Positions 1 through 5,819 of a stretch of DNA of 7,073 nucleotides are shown in pieces. The stretch is taken from contig CAJTXH010000132.1 of NCBI GenBank assembly GCA_910580005.1, forward strand, positions 1 through 7,073, in the 5' to 3' direction. The notes beneath the pieces are model-generated. The model made no database searches. It was given only the letters and a program-made list of their open reading frames with translations, and was not told where the DNA came from. The DNA comes from an uncultured Lachnospiraceae bacterium (GTDB lineage: Bacteria > Bacillota > Clostridia > Lachnospirales > Lachnospiraceae). Position 1 is the first letter of the stretch. Every line of letters starts with the position of its first letter. The position numbers were made by a program, and so were the translations under genes.

Positions 1-23
1 TTTGACGAAAAAAACGTGTCAAA
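1..23. other. Short inverted repeat at window edge
   Basis: TTTGAC at 1-6 is matched by GTCAAA at 18-23, a 6-bp stem around an A-rich loop. It could be the end of a terminator belonging to a gene left of the window, but the element is cut by the window edge, so its role cannot be decided. Confidence 0.25.
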
Positions 24-42
24 AATCCTCGAATTTAATTGA

Positions 43-55
43 CTGTGAATAGTAA
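43..55 (+). repeat. Repeat fragment CTGTGAATAGTAA (left copy)
   Basis: This 13-mer recurs exactly on the opposite strand at 7020-7032, near the other end of the window. A 13-base match is not expected by chance in 7 kb. Here only one arm is recognisable; the right-hand copy carries both arms of a hairpin. I read it as a decayed member of a dispersed intergenic repeat family. Confidence 0.5.
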
Positions 56-79
56 TGCGTAATAACTAATTTTATTTCA

Positions 80-108
80 TTGACTTAAATTTTTTATTCT
101 GTTAACAT
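80..108 (+). promoter_or_regulatory. Probable sigma-A promoter of the GrpB-family gene
   Basis: TTGACT (80-85, 5 of 6 matches to the -35 consensus) is followed after 17 bp by TAACAT (103-108, 4 of 6), with a TG one base upstream of the -10 box (extended -10). Transcription would start near 115, giving a leader of about 33 nt before the ATG at 148. Confidence 0.5.
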
Positions 109-147
109 TTAACCAGAACAGGTGCTCAAAAACAGCAGGAGGTTAGC

Positions 148-714
148 ATGACAAGGAAATTATCCGAAATGACATTGGAAGAATTGTGGCAGTTATTTCC
201 TATTATTTTGACTGCACATGATGCCAAGTGGAGTGAATGGTACAATGATGAATATGAAAAATTATGTGTTATTTTGTCAGGCATGAAAACAAGGATAAGC
301 CATATAGGAAGTACCGCAATAAAAACTATATGGGCAAAACCGGTTATTGATATTCTTATTGAAATACCTTTGGAGAATGACATAGGTAAAGTTAAAACAT
401 TGATTATCCAAAATGGATATATTTGCATGGCAGAAAACAAACAAAACATATCTTTTAATAAGGGGTATACAGAAAAAGGTTTTGCTGAAAAAGTATTCCA
501 TTTGCATTTGAGGTATTGGGGCGATAATGATGAACTGTATTTTAGGGACTACATGAATGATAATCCAATGGTGGCGAAAGAATATGAAAAATTAAAGTTA
601 TCACTTTGGAAATTGTATGAGCATAACCGTGACGGATATACAAATGCAAAACATGATTTTATATACAAATATACCAAAACCGCAAAAGAAAAATATAAGG
701 ACAGGTACTTGTGA
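148..714 (+). CDS. GrpB-family (UPF0157) protein, nucleotidyltransferase fold
   Basis: A 188-residue protein of the GrpB/UPF0157 family, whose members adopt a nucleotidyltransferase-like fold; the substrate of stand-alone members is not established. The signature is HIGSTA at residues 52-57, then AKPVIDIL at 63-70 with Asp68 and Glu72 in the place of the acidic pair. HLHL at 118-121 and YFRDYM at 131-136 match the conserved second half. The usual family form is roughly HIGSTSVPGLxAKPxID; here the Pro-Gly turn is replaced by IKT, a divergent detail. Length is normal for the family. The ATG is set by AGGAGG at 137-142, 5 nt upstream. It is the only plus-strand protein gene here, with its own promoter and terminator, and it converges on the ANT(6)-like gene. 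Both neighbours have nucleotidyltransferase folds, but nothing else shows that they work together. The family call is firm; the function is unknown. Confidence 0.87.
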   Translation: MTRKLSEMTLEELWQLFPIILTAHDAKWSEWYNDEYEKLCVILSGMKTRISHIGSTAIKTIWAKPVIDILIEIPLENDIGKVKTLIIQNGYICMAENKQNISFNKGYTEKGFAEKVFHLHLRYWGDNDELYFRDYMNDNPMVAKEYEKLKLSLWKLYEHNRDGYTNAKHDFIYKYTKTAKEKYKDRYL

Positions 715-773
715 TAACTAAATTCAACAAGCAATACAGGGCAGAGAACACGCTCCACATTTTGGGGATTTTC

Positions 774-808
774 TGTTACTGGGCTAACGTAAACAGAACT
801 GGAAATTA
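774..808. repeat. Intergenic hairpin repeat copy with core AACTGGAAATTA
   Basis: CTGTTAC near 774 and GTAAACAG at 789-796 form an imperfect stem with one bulged base. They are followed by the core AACTGGAAATTA (797-808). The core recurs at 4122-4133 (opposite strand), and with one fewer base at 5458-5468. The copy lies in the 151-bp gap between the two converging genes, ahead of the terminator hairpin, so the grpB-family transcript would include it. Confidence 0.5.
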
Positions 809-822
809 TCTTAATATTTTAT

Positions 823-856
823 GGGGCATATAATTTTACATGCCCCTTGTTTTATA
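823..856 (+). terminator. Rho-independent terminator after the GrpB-family gene
   Basis: GGGGCAT (823-829) pairs with ATGCCCC (840-846) around a 10-nt loop, followed by TTGTTTTAT. The T-rich tail is on the plus-strand side, so it mainly serves the GrpB-family gene. The minus-strand tail is A-rich, so it is a weaker stop for the converging operon, although the stem lies only 19 nt past that operon's final stop codon. A perfect 12-nt palindrome, GTTTTATAAAAC, follows at 849-860. Confidence 0.75.
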
Positions 857-865
857 AAACTTCTT

Positions 866-2251
866 TTATTCATATGATGTCCAATTTTTAAGCCATGCCA
901 TTCCTGGATATAACTTTTCTGTACGCACAAAATATTCCACACATTTTGCAGCAAGTTCCGGGTCATCCATAGTATAACGCATTAAAATAATGGACTGTCC
1001 ATCAGCAGCATCCATAGGTGACCACTCATCAGAATCAATATAATCTGGATTAAAACATGAATATGCACATTCATCAGATGTAAGATTATTTTCAATATAT
1101 TGTAAAAAAATTAAATTATTACTGATTTCAACCTGCATATAGTCACCTTCCAAATCTGGTTCTTTATCTAATAAAATTCCAAGGTCTTTCTTGTTCTGTA
1201 TATATTCCAGTAATACACTTAAATCTTCCTCTGTTATTTTTCTGCCATAATTTCCAAGCCTGCCAGATAAATTTCCAAGTAAATCAGATACATACAAAGC
1301 TTTTATGCCTTCTTGCATTTTCTCTGGTGTTTTACCCTCCGGTATAACTGACTGTTTGTGTACAGGCATTAGTTGCCTGCTTATAACTTCCTTTGCATCT
1401 TTTGGCAGGTTTCTTACACGTCTTAGGAATGCTTCTGCTGCTTTTGCCTCTTTTCCATTATATGTATATTCCAGTTTTCCAGCTACATATTCTGTAGCAG
1501 AGTTAAACAAACTGCACATATTAAATACTGCTTCCCATGCTTCTTTTATACTCCCACTAAAATATGTATCCAGGTATTTCTGGTACTCTTCCATTCCAAT
1601 CCATTTATAAAGATATTTTGCTGATTTGCCTGTACTAACACTAAACCCTGTTATTATGCCAGCTTTCCATGACAGCATTTTCTCAAGCTGTTTGCGCACA
1701 ACAAAATTTGCCATATCTTGTACATATGGCATCTCTTCACGCCATAAACCTTTTGCCAGGTTATTGCTGCACCACCAGAATTCATTTACACATTCCCTGA
1801 ACAATGCTTCTGAAGGTTTCTTTACATAGTAATCCTCATCTGTTGCTTCTGGTATTTCTGGCAATATATTTTTTTTATCCAATAAAACCTTGCAAAGCTT
1901 GTCCTTCAGTATATTTTCTTTAGCATGTATAACTGTTTCCACATGAAGGTCAACTCTGTTGCCATCATCAAACTGCATTAACCATCCATAAATATTTTCT
2001 TTATCACTTACATATTGCACGCTTTCATCAGGATACTGCATATATAGAATATTTCCAAACTTATTAATCCAGAATATATCATTAATAAAAGGTTCTGTTT
2101 CTTCTACTACAAATACAATGTCATAATCCTGGAAAATATCTTTCGGCACATTTTTATTTGTTCTTGAACCATTCATATAAACTGCTAAAATCCTGTTATC
2201 TGCTTTTGCAATATCCATAAACAGTTTATACATCTCTTCTTCACTACGCAT
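866..2251 (-). CDS. ANT(6)-type aminoglycoside 6-adenylyltransferase homologue with extra C-terminal domain
   Basis: Residues 1 to about 290 follow the streptomycin 6-adenylyltransferase family (ANT(6), AadE), which transfers AMP to the 6-hydroxyl of streptomycin. Seen directly: MRSEEEM at the N-terminus, GSR at 28-30, FQDYD ending in the acidic pair Asp42/Asp44, a third acidic residue in VDL (Asp101), KPSEALFRECVNEFWW at 145-160 and LSWKAGIITGF at 193-203. Typical members are about 285-300 residues; this one has 461. The last 165 or so residues (about 296-461, bases 866-1366) are an acidic, aromatic-rich region I do not recognise. The ATG at 2251 has AGGAGG 7 nt upstream, inside the 14-nt gap after the EAL gene, so translation of the two is probably coupled. 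There is no separate promoter. It may be an intrinsic chromosomal enzyme with another substrate; streptomycin resistance is possible but not shown. Confidence 0.85.
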   Translation of the reverse strand: MRSEEEMYKLFMDIAKADNRILAVYMNGSRTNKNVPKDIFQDYDIVFVVEETEPFINDIFWINKFGNILYMQYPDESVQYVSDKENIYGWLMQFDDGNRVDLHVETVIHAKENILKDKLCKVLLDKKNILPEIPEATDEDYYVKKPSEALFRECVNEFWWCSNNLAKGLWREEMPYVQDMANFVVRKQLEKMLSWKAGIITGFSVSTGKSAKYLYKWIGMEEYQKYLDTYFSGSIKEAWEAVFNMCSLFNSATEYVAGKLEYTYNGKEAKAAEAFLRRVRNLPKDAKEVISRQLMPVHKQSVIPEGKTPEKMQEGIKALYVSDLLGNLSGRLGNYGRKITEEDLSVLLEYIQNKKDLGILLDKEPDLEGDYMQVEISNNLIFLQYIENNLTSDECAYSCFNPDYIDSDEWSPMDAADGQSIILMRYTMDDPELAAKCVEYFVRTEKLYPGMAWLKNWTSYE

Positions 2252-2258
2252 AGGCTGC

Positions 2259-2264
2259 CCTCCT
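2259..2264 (-). promoter_or_regulatory. Ribosome binding site of the nucleotidyltransferase gene
   Basis: On the minus strand AGGAGG lies 7 nt upstream of the ATG at 2251 and immediately before the TGA stop of the upstream gene (2266-2268) is cleared. It is a full-strength site squeezed into a 14-nt gap, which supports coupled translation of the two genes and fixes the start codon. Confidence 0.8.
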
Positions 2265-2265
2265 G

Positions 2266-4056
2266 TCAGACTGGAACTTCTGCCTGGTGTTTTAATAGTT
2301 CAAAAAACTCATCTTCTGGCATAGGTTTTGCATAATAATAACCTTGCACCTGGTCACACCCTATGCTTTGAAGAAGTTCTATCTGGTCTTTCGTTTCCAC
2401 TCCTTCCGCAAGCAGCCCCAGGTCAAGCCTGCCAGCCATTGAAACAACCTGTTCCAGCAAAAGCCTTCCCTTTTCTGAAAGCATCATATTTTCTATAAAC
2501 TTTTTATCAAGCTTTATTACATCAAAAGGGGTTTCAAGCAGTATGTTTAAAGAAGAATAACCGCTTCCAAAATCATCCATAAGCAATGTAAAACCTTCTT
2601 CCTTTAATTGCAGTGCCTTAAGGCTTATCTGCTGGTTATCTGCTGTTTCTGTTATTTCAAGTTCAAGAAGGTTTTTCGGGATGCCATACTCTTCTATCAT
2701 ATTAGAAAGCACATGTAAACATTCATCATCTCTCAAATGCACCCTTGAAACATTTACAGAAACCGGGCATGTCTTAATCCCGTAATCCATGCACTTTTTG
2801 ATAAAACTACATGCCTTTTCCCATATATAATAATCAACTTTCCTTATAAAGCCATTTTCTTCAATAACAGGTATAAACTGGTCAGGATAAATCATTCCAC
2901 GTTCAGGGTTGCGCCATCTGACAAGTGCTTCTGCCCCTATAATTTCATTTTTAGCAATACTGTATTTAGGCTGGAGGTACATTAAAAACTGTTTTTCTGC
3001 AATAGCAGCCTGCATATTTTCTTCAATAAATTTCCTGTTATAAAGTGAGTCCTTAAACTGTTCTTTATAGAATAAAATATTCTTTAATATATTGTTTTTA
3101 GCAGCCTTCCTTGCCATCGCTGCCCTGTCCTCCATCTGGCGCAGCTCCATTTTCTTGTCTTCTACTGTATATACGCCATAAGACATCTGCAGCCTGACAT
3201 TCTTAAAATAACTTACCTTTGAATCAATTTCATGTATAAATTCTACAAGTTCTTCTTCACTGCCATACTCTGTTACTATCATAAATACATCACTACGCAG
3301 GTTTATAAAAAACTGTTTTTCATTGCAGCTTTCTTTTAACTGGCTTATAATAAAATCCAGGATTTCATCACCGAACTTCTCACCATATAAGTCATTTACT
3401 ATTTTGAACTTACGTATATCAAACTGTATAAACCCAATTTCTTCTAATGATGAATATAAAAGGTTATTTACATTCCTTCTAAAACGGCGCAGCTTGCTGG
3501 CAGTTTTAAGAAGGCTGCGCATCTCGTCATCTTCAGGAATATCTTCCAGGTTTATGCTGCTTTCTGTTATATATTTAAGATGTTCCTTTAACATATCCTC
3601 TAATATATCAATACTGGTATTTAATGCCCTTGGACACTTTTTAAGTATAAGGCCCTCTTTACGTATAGAAGCCATCCCGGCTGGTTCTGATATATCCCTG
3701 CCTAAAATATCACGGCAGTTAATATCCCCATACATCTGTGAAGTAAAACGTTTTATAAATTCATCTGTCTTTTTATTTACATATAATTCCAGTTCTTTAT
3801 CCTGTGAATCATAAAAACCTATTGCCATGCCTAGTACAAGCATAGCAGCCGTAATACAGCCACATATGCCACCTTGGCGCATCCCTCCCCCAAAGCATGT
3901 ACTAATCTTAAATGCTGTCTTTAAATCTAAACCAACTTCCTCTGCAAATGCCCCAAATAATGCCTGCGAACAATGGTATTGCTGCTGGAGAAGCTGTTCT
4001 GCCTTTTCCTTATGTGTCATAAAACACCCCATTTCTATATTACCACACAAAAACAC
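2266..4056 (-). CDS. C_GCAxxG_C_C redox domain - degenerate GGDEF - active-type EAL protein (candidate c-di-GMP phosphodiesterase)
   Basis: A soluble three-part protein; numbering is from a GTG at 4056. Residues about 17-160 match the C_GCAxxG_C_C family of putative redox-active proteins: Cys29 (HCSQAL), Cys54, FGGGMRQGGICGC with Cys65 and Cys67, NCRDILG (Cys114) and KKCP (Cys141). Residues about 205-335 are a GGDEF fold with FDIRKFKIVND (Asp213), but the signature reads RSDVF (254-258), so cyclase activity is unlikely. Residues about 340-590 are an EAL domain with EAL at 376-378, Asn435, Glu467, DDFGSGY (Asp494, Asp495), Lys515, AEGVE (Glu551) and Gln571, the set expected for hydrolysis of c-di-GMP to pGpG. 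No membrane segment is visible. The start is uncertain: the GTG has AAGGA 8 nt upstream, while ATG at 4020 (584 residues) has GGGGTG close by and fits the domain edge. It heads an operon with the ANT(6)-like gene. Confidence 0.9.
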   Translation of the reverse strand: MFLCGNIEMGCFMTHKEKAEQLLQQQYHCSQALFGAFAEEVGLDLKTAFKISTCFGGGMRQGGICGCITAAMLVLGMAIGFYDSQDKELELYVNKKTDEFIKRFTSQMYGDINCRDILGRDISEPAGMASIRKEGLILKKCPRALNTSIDILEDMLKEHLKYITESSINLEDIPEDDEMRSLLKTASKLRRFRRNVNNLLYSSLEEIGFIQFDIRKFKIVNDLYGEKFGDEILDFIISQLKESCNEKQFFINLRSDVFMIVTEYGSEEELVEFIHEIDSKVSYFKNVRLQMSYGVYTVEDKKMELRQMEDRAAMARKAAKNNILKNILFYKEQFKDSLYNRKFIEENMQAAIAEKQFLMYLQPKYSIAKNEIIGAEALVRWRNPERGMIYPDQFIPVIEENGFIRKVDYYIWEKACSFIKKCMDYGIKTCPVSVNVSRVHLRDDECLHVLSNMIEEYGIPKNLLELEITETADNQQISLKALQLKEEGFTLLMDDFGSGYSSLNILLETPFDVIKLDKKFIENMMLSEKGRLLLEQVVSMAGRLDLGLLAEGVETKDQIELLQSIGCDQVQGYYYAKPMPEDEFFELLKHQAEVPV

Positions 4057-4091
4057 TGGCGGTTTCCTTGCTATTGCTGCTTCTGTTGTTT

Positions 4092-4120
4092 ATTTTATCA
4101 CATAAGGATTATAATGTGAA
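4092..4120 (-). promoter_or_regulatory. Promoter of the EAL-nucleotidyltransferase operon with overlapping dyad
   Basis: On the minus strand TTCACA (4120-4115) and TAAAAT (4097-4092) are each 5 of 6 matches to consensus, 17 bp apart, with TG one base ahead of the -10 box. Transcription would start near 4085, about 29 nt before the GTG and 65 nt before the ATG. A perfect dyad, TCACAT-N10-ATGTGA, occupies 4098-4119, that is the spacer and most of the -35 box, where a bound repressor would block polymerase. Confidence 0.6.
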
Positions 4121-4121
4121 G

Positions 4122-4179
4122 TAATTTCCAGTTATATTATCACCTCCGCCAGCAAAGGACAACTGTAAACCAGGCTGGC
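4122..4179. repeat. Intergenic repeat copy with core, perfect Shine-Dalgarno sequence and hairpin arms
   Basis: On the minus strand the order is GCCAGC (4179-4174), a 20-nt loop, GCTGGC (4153-4148), then GGAGGTGAT (4147-4139), then AACTGGAAATTA (4133-4122). The core is shared with the copies at 797-808 and 5458-5468. The 6-bp stem has no T-tract after it, so it is not a convincing terminator for mnmA; some readthrough into the next operon is possible. GGAGGTGAT has no usable start codon at a workable distance. Confidence 0.45.
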
Positions 4180-4193
4180 ATATGTAGATAATA

Positions 4194-5264
4194 TCAACTT
4201 ATCCTTCCACCACCAAATACATAATCATTTTCATAAAAAACTATAGCCTGCCCTGGTGTTACTGCCCTCTGTTTTTCATCAAAGTGGCATTCAATGCGTC
4301 CGCCAGGCAGTGGTATAACTTCACACCACGCCCCTGCATGTGCATATCTTATCTTTGCCATAAGCCTTCGTGGCACATCCAGATTTTTTACTGCCATATA
4401 ATTTATAGCATCTGCAAATACCGTATCTGTAAATATACTATCTGCATCACCTAATACTACTTCGTTTGTTTCTGGAATAATCTTTTTTACATAGTATGGC
4501 TGTTTTGCAGGAAGATTAAGCCCTTTTCTCTGTCCTATTGTATAATGCTCAATGCCTTTATGTACTCCAAGTACATTCCCGTCTTCATCAATAAAATTTC
4601 CTATGGTACATTTGCTGCCAGTTTCCCGTTCAATAAACCCTGCATAATTGCCATCAGGTATAAAACATATATCCTGGCTTTCACTTTTATCTGCTACATT
4701 TAAGCCGGCTTTTTTTGCAATTGCACGTATTTCTTCCTTGCTGTAATCACCTGCTGGCATAAGCGTATGCCCAAGCTGGTGCTGCCCCAGCCCATACAGC
4801 ACATATGTCTGGTCTTTTCTGCCTGCTGCTGAACGTCCCACTGTATAGCGTCCATTAGCAAGCTTTATTATGCGTGCATAATGTCCTGTTGCAATATAAT
4901 CTGCACCGTTTTCCCTGGCATACTTTAAAAGCGCTTCCCATTTAATATATTTATTGCATGCAATACATGGGTTAGGGGTACAGCCTTTTTTATATTCATC
5001 TATAAAATAATTAATTACTTTCTGGCGGAACTCTTTCTGGAAATCTATTACATAATGTGGGATTTCAAGCTGCCTTGCGGCACATCCTGCATCTTCTATA
5101 GCAGAATTTCCGCCGCATGCTTCGCCTGTCCCATTTGTACAGCAGTCCTGCCATGTCTGCATTGTCACGCCAATTACATTATACCCCTGCTCTTTAAGGA
5201 TATATGCCGCCACAGAGGAATCAACACCTCCTGACATGCCAATTATAACAGTTTTTTTGTCCAT
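4194..5264 (-). CDS. mnmA: tRNA-specific 2-thiouridylase MnmA
   Basis: MnmA activates U34 of tRNA-Lys, -Glu and -Gln with ATP and inserts sulfur at position 2, working in the cytoplasm with a sulfur donor such as a cysteine desulfurase. The 356-residue product matches the usual length of about 360. Visible signatures are the PP-loop GMSGGVDSS at residues 9-17, TPNPCIACN with the catalytic Cys103, ATGHYARI at 125-132, and SQDICFIPDG with the second catalytic cysteine, Cys200; the C-terminal barrel follows with HYTIGQRKGL. Extra cysteines at 41, 42, 50 and 61 are typical of clostridial forms, as far as I can judge. The ATG at 5264 is preferred over the in-frame TTG at 5270 because AGGA lies 7 nt from the ATG but only 1 nt from the TTG. 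The gene has its own promoter and no clear terminator. Confidence 0.97.
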   Translation of the reverse strand: MDKKTVIIGMSGGVDSSVAAYILKEQGYNVIGVTMQTWQDCCTNGTGEACGGNSAIEDAGCAARQLEIPHYVIDFQKEFRQKVINYFIDEYKKGCTPNPCIACNKYIKWEALLKYARENGADYIATGHYARIIKLANGRYTVGRSAAGRKDQTYVLYGLGQHQLGHTLMPAGDYSKEEIRAIAKKAGLNVADKSESQDICFIPDGNYAGFIERETGSKCTIGNFIDEDGNVLGVHKGIEHYTIGQRKGLNLPAKQPYYVKKIIPETNEVVLGDADSIFTDTVFADAINYMAVKNLDVPRRLMAKIRYAHAGAWCEVIPLPGGRIECHFDEKQRAVTPGQAIVFYENDYVFGGGRIS

Positions 5265-5354
5265 ATCCAAATCCTGCCTCTCTTTATTTTGTAATAATTT
5301 TTATATATTCTGCAATTACATCACCAGTTTTGCTTAAAAATATACAATATATAT

Positions 5355-5382
5355 ATTATAAACATTCCCACTAATAAAGCAA
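5355..5382 (-). promoter_or_regulatory. Probable mnmA promoter
   Basis: On the minus strand TTGCTT (5382-5377) and a perfect TATAAT (5360-5355) are separated by 16 bp. Transcription would start near 5348, leaving a leader of about 83 nt that is very AT-rich and shows no riboswitch or T-box feature I recognise. Confidence 0.5.
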
Positions 5383-5429
5383 GTGCCATAAGCTCCTATA
5401 ATTCTGGACTTTGCCAGTAAACAGCAGGT

Positions 5430-5468
5430 TTCCAGTGTCCAGTTACAAACACAAAATAACTGGAAATT
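5430..5468. repeat. Intergenic hairpin repeat copy between mnmA and tRNA-Leu
   Basis: TCCAGTTA (5438-5445) pairs perfectly with TAACTGGA (5457-5464) around an 11-nt loop. An alternative perfect 8-bp stem joins TTTCCAGT (5430-5437) to ACTGGAAA (5459-5466), so the right arm can choose between two left arms. The right arm contains the core AACTGGAAATT shared with the other copies. Nearby, GTAAACAG occurs as in the copy at 789-796. The rest of 5383-5504 shows nothing recognisable. Confidence 0.5.
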
Positions 5469-5504
5469 TATGAAACGGACGTGCAGAGATGCGCTTTAGA
5501 GGTG

Positions 5505-5533
5505 TTGACAACTATAATAAAAAATGGTAATAT
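5505..5533 (+). promoter_or_regulatory. Promoter of tRNA-Leu
   Basis: A perfect TTGACA (5505-5510) is followed after 17 bp by TAATAT (5528-5533). Transcription would begin near 5540, giving a 5' leader of about 25 nt for RNase P to remove before the tRNA at 5565. Position, strand and spacing all suit the tRNA gene. Confidence 0.75.
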
Positions 5534-5564
5534 ACTTAAAGTTGTTAAAATGAGTTTAGTGAAA

Positions 5565-5644
5565 GCCGCTGTGGCGGAACTGGCAGACGCATACGACTCA
5601 AAATCGTACGGGAAACCATATGGGTTCGAGTCCCATCAGCGGCA
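5565..5644 (+). tRNA. tRNA-Leu, anticodon CAA
   Basis: The cloverleaf can be drawn by eye. The acceptor stem is GCCGCTG (5565-5571) with CAGCGGC (5637-5643) and discriminator A5644. The D stem is GCG/CGC (5574-5576, 5588-5590) with GG in the loop. The anticodon stem TACGA/TCGTA encloses the loop CTCAAAA, giving anticodon CAA at 5599-5601, which reads UUG. The variable region is 11 nt (5609-5619), as in class II leucine tRNAs, and the T arm is ATGGG-TTCGAGT-CCCAT. The discriminator A also fits leucine. The CCA end is not encoded, since TTT follows. It has its own promoter and terminator. Confidence 0.95.
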
Positions 5645-5677
5645 TTTATAATGGCAATCTATTTAAAAAATAATAAC

Positions 5678-5710
5678 AACGGTATCATATAATAATGGTA
5701 CCGTTATTTT
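5678..5710 (+). terminator. Terminator of tRNA-Leu
   Basis: AACGGTATC (5678-5686) pairs with GGTACCGTT (5697-5705) through eight Watson-Crick pairs and one G-T pair around a 10-nt AT-only loop, followed by ATTTTTAT. It lies 33 nt beyond the tRNA 3' end and is oriented correctly for it. Confidence 0.8.
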
Positions 5711-5720
5711 TATAAATGAA

Positions 5721-5757
5721 AAAGGTATAAGAAAAACCCCTGTCTTCTTATACCTTT
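5721..5757 (-). terminator. Terminator of the CheY-like gene
   Basis: AAAGGTATAAGAA (5721-5733) is perfectly complementary to TTCTTATACCTTT (5745-5757), a 13-bp stem with an 11-nt loop. On the minus strand the stem is continued by TTCATTTAT, a modest T-tract, so it fits the end of the receiver gene 63 nt upstream. It could also act on plus-strand transcripts passing the tRNA terminator. Confidence 0.7.
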
Positions 5758-5819
5758 CTGTTATTTCAATGCATAATATTTAAAACTGACATCATTATAA
5801 ATAAATATGTAATGGGCGG

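Noticed and set aside
866..2251. An acquired antibiotic-resistance cassette
   Set aside because: No transposase, integrase, attachment site or other resistance gene is nearby, and the gene is tightly coupled to a signalling gene with similar base composition. A chromosomal role is more likely; resistance remains untested.
3323..3814. A 163-codon open frame on the plus strand inside the EAL gene
   Set aside because: It is antisense to clear coding sequence, its translation resembles no family, and it has no convincing start signals. It is a by-product of the opposite strand.
4148..4179. Rho-independent terminator of mnmA
   Set aside because: The stem is only 6 bp with a 20-nt loop and is followed by GGAGGTGAT rather than a T-tract.
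5265..5348. Riboswitch or T-box in the mnmA leader
   Set aside because: The leader is about 83 nt, AT-rich and lacks T-box or known aptamer motifs or a terminator-like hairpin.
4194..5644. Functional link between mnmA and the neighbouring tRNA gene
   Set aside because: MnmA modifies U34 of tRNA-Lys, -Glu and -Gln. This tRNA has C34 (anticodon CAA), lies on the other strand and has its own promoter and terminator, so the adjacency explains nothing.
5565..5760. Integrative element at the tRNA 3' end
   Set aside because: No integrase gene is present and I saw no second copy of the tRNA 3' end in the window. The two hairpins downstream are explained as terminators.
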